Under the pieces are notes generated by a model, which saw nothing but the letters and a program-made list of their open reading frames with translations, did not search any database and was not told where the DNA came from. The translations under genes were made by a program, and so were the position numbers. From positions 186,001 to 250,000 of the forward strand of contig NC_013923.1 in NCBI RefSeq assembly GCF_000025625.1: a stretch of DNA of 64,000 nucleotides, in the 5' to 3' direction. The stretch comes from Natrialba magadii ATCC 43099. Lineage in GTDB: Archaea; Halobacteriota; Halobacteria; Halobacteriales; Natrialbaceae. Shown one piece after another: positions 34,470 to 44,591 of this stretch; the first letter of the stretch is position 1, and each line of letters starts with the position of its first letter.

Positions 34470-34554
34470 ACCAGCAGTTGTCGCACGCGAGGACTTAAAC
34501 CCATAGCCGTATGGAAACACGATCCTCTCGGACAGTGCTAGTGACTAGACTGGT

Positions 34555-36342
34555 ATGACCACACCCACACAGGAGCCGACGAACGACGGCGAGGCCGACG
34601 ACGCTGCACACGATATCGGCACGCCTTCCGAACAGTGGCAGGAGTACCAGGGCGCACCCACAGGCACGGAGATCGAGTGCGAAGGGTGGCGACAGGAAGC
34701 CGCACTCCGCATGCTCAACAACAACCTCGACCCCGAGGTCGGCGAGAAACCCGAAGAGCTCGTCGTCTACGGCGGCACCGGCCGAGCAGCCCGAAGCTGG
34801 GACGCCTACGACGCCATCCTCGAGTCGCTCCGAACGCTCGAAGACGACGAGACGCTCCTCGTCCAGTCCGGCAAACCGGTCGGACGGTTCACCACGCACG
34901 AACGCGCACCGCGCGTTCTCATCGCGAACTCGAACCTCGTCGGCAAGTGGGACGACTGGGACCACTTCCACGAACTCGAGTCGAAGGGACTGATCATGTA
35001 CGGCCAGATGACCGCCGGCTCGTGGGCGTACATCGGCACCCAGGGAATCATTCAAGGAACCTTCGAGACGCTCGCGGAGGCCGCCAGACAGCACTTCCCC
35101 GACCGTGATGGGCTTCGCGGGACGATCACCGTCACCGCCGGCCTCGGTGGAATGGGCGGTGCCCAGCCGCTCGCTGTGACGATGAACAACGGCGTCTGTA
35201 TCGCGGCTGAAGTCGACGAGGACCGGATCGACCGCCGCCTCGAGACGGACTACTGCATGGAGAAGACCGACGACATCGACGAGGCACTCGAGTTAGCCCA
35301 GGCTGCAGCAGCCGAGGACGAGCCGCTGTCGATCGCGTTGCACATGAACGCGGCAACGATGTTCGACGAACTGCGTGAGCGGGAGTTCGTACCGGATATC
35401 GTGACGGACCAGACGAGTGCGCACGACGAGCTTGAGGGATATTACCCAGCTGGCTATTCTGTTACTGAATCAGAGAGGTTGCGCGAGAAAGACCCCGAAG
35501 CGTACGTCGAGGAGAGCCTCGATACGATGGAACGACACGTCGAGGGAATTCTCGCGATGCAAGCGCGCGGTGCGGTCGCGTTCGAGTACGGGAACAACAT
35601 CCGCGGACAGGTAGAAGAGCACCGAAATATGGACGACGCGTTCGACTTCCCCGGCTTCGTTCCGGCGTACATCCGCCCGCTGTTCTGTCGCGGCAAGGGC
35701 CCGTTCCGCTGGGTCGCTCTCTCCGGCGACGAATCGGATATCCACCGCACCGACGAGGCCGTCAAAGAGTTGTTCCCGGAGAAGGAGCATCTCCACCGCT
35801 GGATCGACCTCGCACAGGAGCAGGTCTCGTTCCAGGGACTGCCGAGCAGGGTCTGCTGGCTTGGGTATCAGTCCGCTGATGATCCTGGTGACCTAACAGA
35901 ACGAGCACAGTTTGCACTTCGGATCAACGACCTCGTCGCCGAGGGTGAAATCTCCGCGCCGGTCGTCGTCACGCGCGACCATCTCGACGCGGGCAGCGTC
36001 GCGAGTCCGAACCGGGAGACAGAGGCCATGCGAGACGGCTCCGACGCCGTCGCGGACTGGCCGATTCTCAACGCCTTGCTCAACGCGTCTGCGGGCGCTG
36101 ACATCGTCAGCGTCCACGACGGCGGCGGCGTCGGCATCGGCAACTCGCTGCACGCCAACAATCACGTCGTCCTCGACGGCTCGTCGCTCGCCGCCGAGAA
36201 GGCCCGCCGCGTGTTCACGACGGACCCCGGCATGGGCGTCGTCCGCCACGCCGACGCCGGCTACGAGGAGGCACTCGAGGAGGCGGCCGAATCGAACGTG
36301 CATGTGCCGATGGCAGACGCAAAAACACAGGAGGACAAGTAA
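34555..36342 (+). CDS. hutU: urocanate hydratase
   Basis: A 595-residue cytoplasmic enzyme using tightly bound NAD+ as an electrophile to convert urocanate to imidazolonepropionate, the second step of histidine degradation. Family segments include [19 protein letters not shown] near residue 63, [21 protein letters not shown] and [20 protein letters not shown]. Length is normal for archaeal HutU. The first 40 residues are an acidic extension common in haloarchaea. It is the first gene of hutUGIH; its TAA overlaps the next ATG by one base (TAATG). Confidence 0.96.
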   Translation: MTTPTQEPTNDGEADDAAHDIGTPSEQWQEYQGAPTGTEIECEGWRQEAALRMLNNNLDPEVGEKPEELVVYGGTGRAARSWDAYDAILESLRTLEDDETLLVQSGKPVGRFTTHERAPRVLIANSNLVGKWDDWDHFHELESKGLIMYGQMTAGSWAYIGTQGIIQGTFETLAEAARQHFPDRDGLRGTITVTAGLGGMGGAQPLAVTMNNGVCIAAEVDEDRIDRRLETDYCMEKTDDIDEALELAQAAAAEDEPLSIALHMNAATMFDELREREFVPDIVTDQTSAHDELEGYYPAGYSVTESERLREKDPEAYVEESLDTMERHVEGILAMQARGAVAFEYGNNIRGQVEEHRNMDDAFDFPGFVPAYIRPLFCRGKGPFRWVALSGDESDIHRTDEAVKELFPEKEHLHRWIDLAQEQVSFQGLPSRVCWLGYQSADDPGDLTERAQFALRINDLVAEGEISAPVVVTRDHLDAGSVASPNRETEAMRDGSDAVADWPILNALLNASAGADIVSVHDGGGVGIGNSLHANNHVVLDGSSLAAEKARRVFTTDPGMGVVRHADAGYEEALEEAAESNVHVPMADAKTQEDK

Positions 36343-37328
36343 TGCAAACGACATCGTCCAACATCGAGTGGGCCTCGCGCTCGAGTGACCCTACCGACGA
36401 GACGTTCGGCGAACTCGTCGAACCAGTCGCAACGGACGATCTGGATAGCGTCAAGGCAGTGCTCGTAGGTGAGCCGTTCGACGCGGCAGTCATCGGCCGA
36501 ACGGGTGCGAGCGAGGGACCAGACGCGATCCGCGACTCCCTCGCAGGCGCGAAAACGCACCACTTCGACGCCGGCCCGTGTTCGGCGTTGCAGGTCGGTG
36601 ACTACGGCAACGTCTCCCTCGCAACTGCTGAGACGGGAACTCCAGCAGCAACCGACGACACAGAACTCACAACAATCCGATCCGCCGTCGAACCCGTCGC
36701 TCGCGCCGTTCACGACTCGAGTGCAACCCCGATCTTCCTCGGCGGCGATAACTCGCTGACAGTGCCCAACGTCCGCCCGCTGCTGGAGCGTGGCGACGCC
36801 GTCGGCGTCATCAACCTCGACGCCCACCTCGACGTTCGTCACGTCCACGACGGCCCGACCAGCGGGACGCCGTACAGGGAGCTACTCGAGTCCGGCCTGG
36901 ACACCTACACCTGCGTCGGCGCGCGCCACTTCGAGACGTCGACGGCGTACGCCTCGTTCCTCGAGGGGCAGGGCGGCGAGATTGTCACAGCAGCGTCGGT
37001 CGGCTCGGATCTCGACGGCGCAGTCAGCCGGGTACTCGAGTCCGTTGCGGACGTCGATACGGTCTATCTCAGTATCGACTGCGACGTGCTCGATGCGGTC
37101 CACGCACCGGGGGTGAGCGCGCCGACGCCCGGCGGGCTAACTACCCGCGAACTGTTCGAACTGGTTCGGCGGGTTGCGAGCCACGACACCGACCGCCTCG
37201 CGGGCGTCGAAATCGTCGAATGTGCGCCGCCGCTGGACGAGGGTCAACGAACGGTGACTGCGGCAGCCAGAACAGTTGCACACGCGCTTGTGGGACTGGT
37301 GCAGGCATCCGGAGGTGAACTCCGATGA
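36342..37328 (+). CDS. hutG: formimidoylglutamase
   Basis: A 328-residue ureohydrolase-fold enzyme hydrolysing N-formimidoyl-L-glutamate to glutamate and formamide, the last step of the pathway. Manganese motifs are GGDNS (residues 134-138), DAHLD (D160, H162, D164) and SIDCDVLDAVHAPG. The first motif has Asn137 where arginases have His; as I recall, some formimidoylglutamases share this change, so it need not mean loss of activity. It is coupled at both ends: TAATG with hutU and a 4-bp ATGA overlap with hutI. Confidence 0.94.
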   Translation: MQTTSSNIEWASRSSDPTDETFGELVEPVATDDLDSVKAVLVGEPFDAAVIGRTGASEGPDAIRDSLAGAKTHHFDAGPCSALQVGDYGNVSLATAETGTPAATDDTELTTIRSAVEPVARAVHDSSATPIFLGGDNSLTVPNVRPLLERGDAVGVINLDAHLDVRHVHDGPTSGTPYRELLESGLDTYTCVGARHFETSTAYASFLEGQGGEIVTAASVGSDLDGAVSRVLESVADVDTVYLSIDCDVLDAVHAPGVSAPTPGGLTTRELFELVRRVASHDTDRLAGVEIVECAPPLDEGQRTVTAAARTVAHALVGLVQASGGELR

Positions 37329-38644
37329 CCGCCGCCGACGCCGTCATCTACGGTGCGTCGGAACTCGTGGTGGGGCCGGCCGCAGGTACAGCTGAGGGCT
37401 CCCACCCCGGCGCTGACGGATCGCCGGCCGACCCGGATGCTGTACTCGAACGGATCGAAGACGGCGCAGTCGCGATCGCGGACGGCAAAATCGTCGCCAT
37501 CGGTCCGACTGACGAAATCGTTGCAGAGTACCCACCGGAAAGCGCAGCCGAGGCGATCGACGCAAGCGGGAAAACGATCCTCCCCGGCTTCGTCGACAGC
37601 CACACACACGCCGTCTTCGCCGGCGACCGCTCCGACGAGTTCGCCGCCAAACTCAGGGGCAAACCGTACCAGGACATCCTCGCTGAGGGCGGCGGCATCC
37701 TCCGAACCGTCCGGGCGACACGAGCGGCGAGTGATGAGAAGCTACTCGAGTTACTCCTCGAACGTCTCGATACGATGCTCTCGTTCGGCGCGACGACGGT
37801 CGAGGTGAAGTCGGGCTACGGACTGGATACGGAGACGGAGCGGCGGCTACTCGAGGTCGTCGGCCGGGCAGCAGAGATGCATCCAGTTCGCGTCGTTCCG
37901 ACGTTTATGGGCGCACACGCAGTCCCGGAAGGCGAGTCGACTGCCGACTACGTAGACCGGGTCATCGAGGATCAGTTGCCGGTAGTGGCGGAGCACGCAG
38001 TCTTCTGTGATATCTTCTGCGAGGAAGACGTCTTTTCGGTCGAGGACTCGCGACGCGTGCTCACGGCCGGACGGGAGCACGGACTCGAACCGAAGATCCA
38101 TGCTGAGGAGTTCGCCCACCTCGGCGGCAGTCAGCTCGCGGCGGAGCTGAACGCCGTCAGCGCGGATCACCTCCTGCAGGCGACCGAATCGGACGCGACG
38201 GCCATCGCAGACGCGGGCGTTGTCCCGACGTTGCTGCCTGGAACTGCCTTCGCGCTCGGCACCGAGTATGCGGAACCGCGTCAGTTCCTCGCGGCCGGAA
38301 GCGAGGTCGCCGTGGCAACGGATTTTAACCCGAACTGCTACGCGCCGGGAATGGAGTTTGCGCTGACCCTCGCCTGCGTTGGCATGGGGCTCTCCCCCGC
38401 AGAAGCCGTCCGCGCCGGCACCTACGGCGGCGGACTCGCGCTCGGTGCCTCTCGCACAGAAATCGAGCGCGTGCCGGCCGGCTGTGGCACGCTTCGCGAG
38501 GGCGCGCCGGGCGACCTGCTCGTCCTCGATGCGCCATCGCACGCTCACGTCCCCTACCGGTTCGACGAATCGGTCGTCGAACGGGCGCTAATCGGTGGCG
38601 AACCGGCCTATCGCTCCCGCGCCGATTCGGAGGTGGACCGATGA
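37325..38644 (+). CDS. hutI: imidazolonepropionase
   Basis: A 439-residue amidohydrolase-fold metalloenzyme opening the imidazolone ring to N-formimidoyl-glutamate. The metal-binding HxH is in GFVDSHTHAVFAGDR near residue 92, the signature KSGYGLDTETE follows at about residue 160, and FVPT-like and IHAEEFAHLGG segments provide later His ligands. The N-terminal part is slightly longer than in bacterial enzymes. It overlaps hutG and hutH by four bases each, so translation is probably coupled. Confidence 0.95.
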   Translation: MTAADAVIYGASELVVGPAAGTAEGSHPGADGSPADPDAVLERIEDGAVAIADGKIVAIGPTDEIVAEYPPESAAEAIDASGKTILPGFVDSHTHAVFAGDRSDEFAAKLRGKPYQDILAEGGGILRTVRATRAASDEKLLELLLERLDTMLSFGATTVEVKSGYGLDTETERRLLEVVGRAAEMHPVRVVPTFMGAHAVPEGESTADYVDRVIEDQLPVVAEHAVFCDIFCEEDVFSVEDSRRVLTAGREHGLEPKIHAEEFAHLGGSQLAAELNAVSADHLLQATESDATAIADAGVVPTLLPGTAFALGTEYAEPRQFLAAGSEVAVATDFNPNCYAPGMEFALTLACVGMGLSPAEAVRAGTYGGGLALGASRTEIERVPAGCGTLREGAPGDLLVLDAPSHAHVPYRFDESVVERALIGGEPAYRSRADSEVDR

Positions 38645-40251
38645 CCGTCACCCTCGACGGCGACTCGCTGACGATCGAGGAGGTCGTTGCCGTCGCTCGC
38701 CACGGGGAGGCTGTCGAACTCGCGAGCGAGGCCCGCGAGCGCGTTCGAACCTCTCGAGAGCGAGTCGAGGATATCGTCGAGGCCGGCGACCCGGTGTACG
38801 GCGTAAACACCGGTTTCGGCGAACTCGTCGACACGCAGGTCCCACGAACCGAGGTCGCGGAACTGCAGACCAATCTCGTCCGGAGTCACGCCGCCGGCGT
38901 CGGCCGCGAACTCAGCCGCGAGGAGGTTCGGGCGATAATGGTCACGCGGCTCAACGCGCTCCTCGCGGGCTACTCTGGTATCCGCCTTCGTGTGGTCGAA
39001 CTGCTCGCGTCCCTGCTCAACGAGCAGGTCCATCCGGTCGTCCCCTCGCGTGGGAGCCTCGGCGCGTCGGGCGATCTCGCACCGCTCGCACACCTTGCAC
39101 TCGTCCTGATCGGCGAGGGCGAGGCCGATGTGGCGGTCGATTCGTCGGCTGACGGCGGATCCGGCGGCAGTTCCGCTGCACCCGAGTCCGAGCGCCTTCC
39201 CGGTGACGAGGCGCTCACAGCAGTGGGACTCGAGTCGGTCGGCCTCAAAGCGAAGGAGGGACTCGCGCTCATCAACGGCACCCAGTTGACGCTCGGACTC
39301 GCGGCCCTGCTCGTCGCCGACGCCGAGCGACTCTGTCGCGCGGCAGACGCCGCTGGCGCGCTCACGACGGAGGTGACGATGGGGACGACGGCTGCTTGCG
39401 CCGAGCCGCTCCACGAGGTGCGACCGCACGCGGGTCAGGCGACGAGCGCGCGCACCGTGCGACGACTAACCGCTGACTCGGACGTCGTCGAATCACACCG
39501 CAACTGCGACCGGGTGCAGGATGCCTACTCGATCCGCTGTCTGCCACAGATCCACGGCGCGGTTCGAGACGCCGTGGCTCACCTCCGCGAGGCCGTCGAA
39601 ATCGAACTCAACAGCGTCACCGACAATCCGCTCGTCTTCCCGCGGGCGGCCTTCGACGACCGCGCCTCTGGGACGGACCAGGGTGCGGTCGTCTCCGGCG
39701 GGAACTTCCACGGTGCGCCGCTCGCTCATCGACTCGACTACCTCATTGCGGCGCTGACCGACCTCGCCGCCGTCGCCGAACGACGGACCGATCGACTGGT
39801 GAACCCGAACCTCCAGGAATCGCACCTGCCGCCGTTCCTCGCCCAGCGCTCCGGCGTCGAATCCGGGCTGATGATCGCCCAGTACACCGCCGCTTCGCTG
39901 GTCAACGAGTGTCGAAGCGTTGGCCGTGCGGCGACCGACAACACGCCCGTCTCGGGCGGTCAAGAGGATCACGTCAGTATGAGCGCGACAGCGGCGGTCA
40001 ACGCGCGGCGAGTGCTCGACCGTGCTCGCCAGGTCGTCGCCACCGAACTCCTCTGTGCAGCCGAAGCCGCCGAGTACGTCGACGAATCGCTCGGATCTGG
40101 AACCAGTGAGGCCTACGAGACGGTCCGTGAAGTCGTCCCGCCGTTGACCGGCGACCGTCGACCGGACGCCGACATGAAGGCAGTCGACTCGCTGATCGAG
40201 ACCGGCGTGCTCGACGACGCGGTCGATGAACTCGGTGCTGACACCCAGTGA
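38641..40251 (+). CDS. hutH: histidine ammonia-lyase
   Basis: A 536-residue enzyme removing ammonia from L-histidine to give urocanate, the first step of the pathway. The Ala-Ser-Gly triplet that cyclises to the MIO cofactor is at residues 142-144 in RGSLGASGDLAPLAHL, and YGVNTGFG near residue 53 carries a conserved catalytic Tyr. A Ser/Gly-rich insert (about 168-188) is a haloarchaeal-style surface loop. It is the last gene of hutUGIH, followed by 58 bp to a convergent aldehyde dehydrogenase gene. Confidence 0.96.
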   Translation: MTVTLDGDSLTIEEVVAVARHGEAVELASEARERVRTSRERVEDIVEAGDPVYGVNTGFGELVDTQVPRTEVAELQTNLVRSHAAGVGRELSREEVRAIMVTRLNALLAGYSGIRLRVVELLASLLNEQVHPVVPSRGSLGASGDLAPLAHLALVLIGEGEADVAVDSSADGGSGGSSAAPESERLPGDEALTAVGLESVGLKAKEGLALINGTQLTLGLAALLVADAERLCRAADAAGALTTEVTMGTTAACAEPLHEVRPHAGQATSARTVRRLTADSDVVESHRNCDRVQDAYSIRCLPQIHGAVRDAVAHLREAVEIELNSVTDNPLVFPRAAFDDRASGTDQGAVVSGGNFHGAPLAHRLDYLIAALTDLAAVAERRTDRLVNPNLQESHLPPFLAQRSGVESGLMIAQYTAASLVNECRSVGRAATDNTPVSGGQEDHVSMSATAAVNARRVLDRARQVVATELLCAAEAAEYVDESLGSGTSEAYETVREVVPPLTGDRRPDADMKAVDSLIETGVLDDAVDELGADTQ

Positions 40252-40309
40252 CGATTCGGCGACAGACAAAATCTAATCGGTCCAGAAAAAGCGTATAGGC
40301 GGCTGCCCG

Positions 40310-41821
40310 CTACAGCTCCGGCTCGTCCAGCGCCACGTTGATCGCCTTCGTCTGCGTGTACTCCCCGAGCGTCTCGCGTGCACACTCCCGACCGATACCC
40401 GACTGCTTGTAGCCGCCGAAGGGGATGCCAACGCCGCCGCCGTGGTACTCGTTGATCCAGACGCTGCCCGCCTCGATATCGGCGGCAGCACGATGTGCGA
40501 GGCTGGCGTCCTGCGTCGCGACGCCCGAGGCGAGTCCGTAAGGGACGTCGTTCGCCAGCTCGATCGCTTCCTCGTAGCTCTCGAAGGTGATCAGACACTG
40601 TACCGGACCGAAGATTTCCTCCTGCGCCAGGCGGCTGTCGTTGTCCACGTCACCGAAGACTGTCGGCTCGTAGAACCAGCCCTCCTCGAGTGCCTCGGCT
40701 GCTGGCGGCTCGCCACCGGCGAGCAGGGTTGCCCCCTCTTCCTGCCCGATCTCGACGTAGTCGTCGACCTTCTCGTACTGGTCAGCGAACGTGAGCGGCC
40801 CCATCGTCGTGCCGTCGACGAGCGGATCGCCGGGCTCCCAGTAGTCGGCTGCGTCCAGGAACAGGTCGGTGAACTCGTCTGCGACGTCCTCGTGGACGAG
40901 GATTCGCGAACACGCATCACACGACTGCCCGGTGTTGTAGTAGATACCTGCCGCAGCGGTCTCGGCGGCCGCTTCGAGATCCGCGTCGGGGAAGACGACG
41001 TACGGAGACTTCCCGCCGAGTTCGAGCGTTACCGGCGTGACATCGTCCGCTGCCGCCTTCATCACCTGCTGGCCGACCGGAACTGAGCCGGTGAACGAGA
41101 GCTTGTCGACACCGCTGTGTTCGGTTAGCGGTGCGCCGGCGTCCTCGCCGAAGCCGTTGACGACGTTGAACACGCCATCGGGGAGGATGTCCGCAGAGAG
41201 CTGTGCCAGTCGCGTGATCGTACACGGCGCCTGCTCGGAGGGTTTGGCGACGACCGTGTTCCCCGCGGCCAGCGCAGCGCCGACCTTCCAGCCGGCCAGC
41301 GAGAGCGGATAGTTCCAGGGCAGAATCTGCCCCGCGACGCCGTAGGGCTCCTCTCGCGTGTAGACGTGGTTTTCCGTCCCGAACGGAATCTGCTCGCCGT
41401 GGCTCGCCTGTGCCACGGACGCGTAGTACTCGAAGAACTCGAGTGCCCCTTCGACTTCGTCGCGGGCAAACGCGAGCGGCTTGCCGACGTCGAGGGACTC
41501 GAGACGGGCGAGTTCGTCCACGTGCTCGCGGCAGACGTCCATCCAGTCGGAGATGAGGGTGGCCCGCTCGCGGGCGGTCGTATCGCCCCACTCGCCGTCG
41601 GCGGCGGCGCTAGCCGCCTCGACTGCGTCGTCGATGTCGGCTGCGGTGCCGCTGGCGACGGTCGTAATGGGTACCGCGGCTGCCGGATCGACCGTTTCGA
41701 ACCGTTCTCCCGACGCTGGTTCGGCGTGCGCACCGTCGATCCAGTGGTCGAGAGTGAGTTCGGCTGTCGCGTCGTCGATTGCCGCTTCGTGTCGCTCGAT
41801 GAGTGTGTTGTCGGTAGCCAT
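40310..41821 (-). CDS. aldehyde dehydrogenase (betaine/aminobutyraldehyde dehydrogenase-like)
   Basis: A 503-residue NAD(P)-dependent enzyme oxidising an aldehyde to a carboxylate in the cytoplasm. Catalytic residues are N170 in LPWNYPL, E267 in LELGGKSP and C301 in NTGQSCDACSR. The oxyanion and cofactor residues therefore fit the functional class. Substrate cannot be fixed; betaine aldehyde and 4-aminobutyraldehyde dehydrogenases are the closest in style. The gene is convergent with hutH. A 17-bp direct repeat lies just upstream of its ATG. Confidence 0.9.
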   Translation of the reverse strand: MATDNTLIERHEAAIDDATAELTLDHWIDGAHAEPASGERFETVDPAAAVPITTVASGTAADIDDAVEAASAAADGEWGDTTARERATLISDWMDVCREHVDELARLESLDVGKPLAFARDEVEGALEFFEYYASVAQASHGEQIPFGTENHVYTREEPYGVAGQILPWNYPLSLAGWKVGAALAAGNTVVAKPSEQAPCTITRLAQLSADILPDGVFNVVNGFGEDAGAPLTEHSGVDKLSFTGSVPVGQQVMKAAADDVTPVTLELGGKSPYVVFPDADLEAAAETAAAGIYYNTGQSCDACSRILVHEDVADEFTDLFLDAADYWEPGDPLVDGTTMGPLTFADQYEKVDDYVEIGQEEGATLLAGGEPPAAEALEEGWFYEPTVFGDVDNDSRLAQEEIFGPVQCLITFESYEEAIELANDVPYGLASGVATQDASLAHRAAADIEAGSVWINEYHGGGVGIPFGGYKQSGIGRECARETLGEYTQTKAINVALDEPEL

Positions 41822-41828
41822 GAGTTGT

Positions 41829-41874
41829 GTGTGGGTGTGAGTGAAGATGTGAGTGTAGTGTGGGTGTGAGTGAA
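41829..41874. repeat. 17-bp direct repeat upstream of the aldehyde dehydrogenase
   Basis: GTGTGGGTGTGAGTGAA at 41829-41845 and again at 41858-41874, 29 bp start to start. It is immediately upstream of the ATG (41821, minus strand) and could be a regulatory site or a slippage product. Confidence 0.9.
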
Positions 41875-41998
41875 ACTACACTCGTCTCACACCGCTAACT
41901 ACTCGACACCAACACTTAAATTTGGACTGTGTTTCCATTCCTCACACGTATTTGGCCAGTCGGCAGCTCCCGCAGATATCCTCGAACCCAATGACAGA

Positions 41999-43405
41999 TT
42001 AGGCGAGTTGTGCCTCGACGAGTTCGCTCCCGGCATCGAGGAGGGACTCGAGTTGCTCGCCGGCCGGCGTCTCGGCGTACACTCGCATCTTCGGCTCAGT
42101 GCCGCTCGGGCGGATGAGAATCCAGGAGCCGTCCTCGAGGAGCAGTTTGTAGCCGTCGAGTGCGACGGTGTCGACGACAGATTGGTCGGCGATGGTGTCG
42201 GGAAGTGCCGCTTCGAAACCCGAGATGACGGCGTCCTTCCGGTCGTCGGGGCAGTCGACGCTGACCTTGTCCGCGTGGATTTGGCCGTACGTCGCGAAGA
42301 GCCGGTCGAGTCGGTCGTCGATCGGTTCGGTCGCGGCCGCTGCGGCGGCCAGCAGCGCGACAAGCACGCCGTCTTTGGTCCCGATATGGCCGTCGATAGT
42401 GAACCCGCCGGACTCCTCGCCACCGAAGAGGCCGTTGTACGTCGCCATGCCGTCCGCGATCCACTTGAATCCGACCGGCACCTCGTGCACGTCGGCACCG
42501 TACTCGCTGGCGATTCGATCGATCAGGAACGTCGTCGAAACCGTCCGGATGGCGGGTCCCGTCACCTCCGCCTCGGCAAGGAGCGCTTCGTAGATCACGG
42601 CGAACAGGAGGTTGCCGCTCAGGACGCCTCGATCGGGTGTACAGACCGTGATCCGGTCGGCATCACCGTCGTTCGCGATAGCCAGATCCGCGTCGTGCTC
42701 GGCGATGATCGACGGGAGGTCGGCGAGCGTTTCGGGACCTGGTTCGGGTGCGTTCCCGCCGAAAGTCGGGTCGCGGTCGCAGCGGTGGCGGATGACCGTC
42801 GCGCCGGCGGACTCGAGTAGCGCGTCGGTAATCCCCCGCCCGCTGCCGTGGATGGCGTCGTAGACGACGGTGAGGTCGGAGAGGTCCGTGCCGAGGTATC
42901 GGTCGGTGAGTCCGACAGCGTGCGTCGCGTGGATTTCGACGGGATTGTAGCGGGTGACGGTCCCGTGTTGGGCCTCTGGCAGTGGGTCAGGTGGTTCGAT
43001 GTGGCTCTCAATCGCGTCGGTGATCGATGGCATGGCCGATTTGGCGTCGCCGGGAATGAACTTCACGCCGTTGTACTCCGGCGGGTTGTGCGAGGCCGTA
43101 ACCATCGCCGCGCCGGCGAGGTCGCGGTCGACGACGGAGTGGGCGACGACGGGCGTCGGCAGGTCGCGGTCGGTGAGGAGGACGTCGAAGCCGGCACTCG
43201 AGAAGACGTCCGCGAGACTCGCTGCGGCGTCGGCCGACGTGGCTCTGGCGTCGTAGCCGACGGCGACGGTGTTTTCGGACGGGATAACGTCCTGTTTCTC
43301 GGTGAGGTACGCTGCGATACCCTGGCCGACTCGGCGCACGTTCTCGTCCGTGAAGTGGTCCTGGGTCGCGCGCCAGCCGCCGGTCCCGAAGCTGATCCGA
43401 CTCAT
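41999..43405 (-). CDS. phosphoglucomutase/phosphomannomutase
   Basis: A 468-residue alpha-D-phosphohexomutase moving phosphate between C1 and C6 of a hexose. The catalytic phosphoserine is S105 in TASHNPPEYNG, the metal-binding loop is ANDGDADRI near residue 245, the sugar-binding loop GGEESGGFT follows, and the phosphate-binding loop RPSGTEPKMRVY is near the C-terminus. The start at 43405 (MSRISFGTGGWRA) matches family members. It is divergent from the ROK kinase with 146 bp between starts. Together they interconvert glucose, glucose-6-phosphate and glucose-1-phosphate, the substrate of the nucleotidyltransferase at 30503. Confidence 0.92.
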   Translation of the reverse strand: MSRISFGTGGWRATQDHFTDENVRRVGQGIAAYLTEKQDVIPSENTVAVGYDARATSADAAASLADVFSSAGFDVLLTDRDLPTPVVAHSVVDRDLAGAAMVTASHNPPEYNGVKFIPGDAKSAMPSITDAIESHIEPPDPLPEAQHGTVTRYNPVEIHATHAVGLTDRYLGTDLSDLTVVYDAIHGSGRGITDALLESAGATVIRHRCDRDPTFGGNAPEPGPETLADLPSIIAEHDADLAIANDGDADRITVCTPDRGVLSGNLLFAVIYEALLAEAEVTGPAIRTVSTTFLIDRIASEYGADVHEVPVGFKWIADGMATYNGLFGGEESGGFTIDGHIGTKDGVLVALLAAAAAATEPIDDRLDRLFATYGQIHADKVSVDCPDDRKDAVISGFEAALPDTIADQSVVDTVALDGYKLLLEDGSWILIRPSGTEPKMRVYAETPAGEQLESLLDAGSELVEAQLA

Positions 43406-43551
43406 GTGATACCGTACCGAGGCGAGGATGATAAACGCTCGGCTCACGGGCCCAGTGGCTCGCCTGCACGTCGAAACGCACTCTGGCCAAGGAGGCGGCG
43501 CATACAGCCAACCACGCACAGTTAAGTCGACTCAGTGGCTGATTCTCGGTA

Positions 43552-44571
43552 ATGTACGCCGTCGGCGTCGATCTCGGTGCAACGAACGTTCGCGCAGTCG
43601 TCGGTGATGACACTGGGACGATCGTCGGCCGTGCCAGAGCCAGGACGCCCCAGGGGCCGACCGCCGACGCGGTCACACGAGCAGTCCTCGACGTTGTTCG
43701 CGAAGCGTGTCGAGACGCGTCTGTCGAACCCTCGACGATCGCCGGTGCTGGCATCGGTTCGATGGGTGTAATCGACCGAGATGCGGGAACCGTGGGTCTC
43801 TCGTCGAATCTGGGAACCGAAACGGAATCGCTCGACCCTATCCCGCTCGTCGATCCGCTCGCGGACCTACTCGAGACCGACGCCGTCGTCCTGCACAACG
43901 ACACGCTGGCGGGTGCGATCGGCGAACACCACCATACCCACCCCGACGTCGACTCGCTCGTCTACCTCACGATTTCCTCCGGCATCGGAGCCGGCGTGAT
44001 CAGCGACGGCAGCCCACTCCTGGGAACGGACGGCAACGCCGGCGAGGTTGGCCACATGACGATCGACGCCGCCGGCCGCCTTCCCTGTGGCTGCGGCGCG
44101 GCCGGCCATTGGGAAGCCTACTGCTCGGGGAACAGCATTCCCGCACTCGCCCGGCTGTTGGCAGCGGATGGGGGTGAGAGGAAGAGCGAGAACGAGAACG
44201 AGGTCGAAGATGAGGACAGACACACGGAAACAGCGCTGCCACTCGAGTCCAACGACCTCACCGCCGCAGAAATCTTCGAGCACGCCGGCTCGGATCCGCT
44301 CGCGACGCACGTCGTCGACCGGGTCGCCGAACTGAACGTGCTTGGGATGGGGAACGTGATCAACGCGTACGCGCCGGCGGTCGTCAGCGTCGGCGGTGCG
44401 GTCGCGCTCAACAACCAGTCGCTCGTTCTCGACCCGATTCGCGAGGAAATTGAGTCACAGCTCGTCGTGCAGACGCCCGAAATCGTGTGTAGCGATCTCG
44501 GTGAGGAAGCGGTTCTGCGGGGTGCGCTTCGCTGTGCGTTCACGGGTACGAGTGGCGGATTAGACGGCTGA
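43552..44571 (+). CDS. ROK family sugar kinase (glucokinase-like)
   Basis: A 339-residue ATP-dependent sugar kinase. MYAVGVDLGATNVRAVVGD is the ATP phosphate loop, HNDT (near residue 120) carries the catalytic Asp, and GEVGHMTIDAAGRLPCGCGAAGHWEAYCSG has the ROK zinc-binding Cys residues and His. A Glu/Asn/Arg-rich insert at about residues 209-228 (SENENEVEDEDRHTE) is unusual and probably a surface loop. There is no HTH domain, so it is an enzyme and not a repressor. Glucose is the most likely substrate. Confidence 0.88.
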   Translation: MYAVGVDLGATNVRAVVGDDTGTIVGRARARTPQGPTADAVTRAVLDVVREACRDASVEPSTIAGAGIGSMGVIDRDAGTVGLSSNLGTETESLDPIPLVDPLADLLETDAVVLHNDTLAGAIGEHHHTHPDVDSLVYLTISSGIGAGVISDGSPLLGTDGNAGEVGHMTIDAAGRLPCGCGAAGHWEAYCSGNSIPALARLLAADGGERKSENENEVEDEDRHTETALPLESNDLTAAEIFEHAGSDPLATHVVDRVAELNVLGMGNVINAYAPAVVSVGGAVALNNQSLVLDPIREEIESQLVVQTPEIVCSDLGEEAVLRGALRCAFTGTSGGLDG

Positions 44572-44591
44572 CCGGCGTCTCAGCCCGCCAG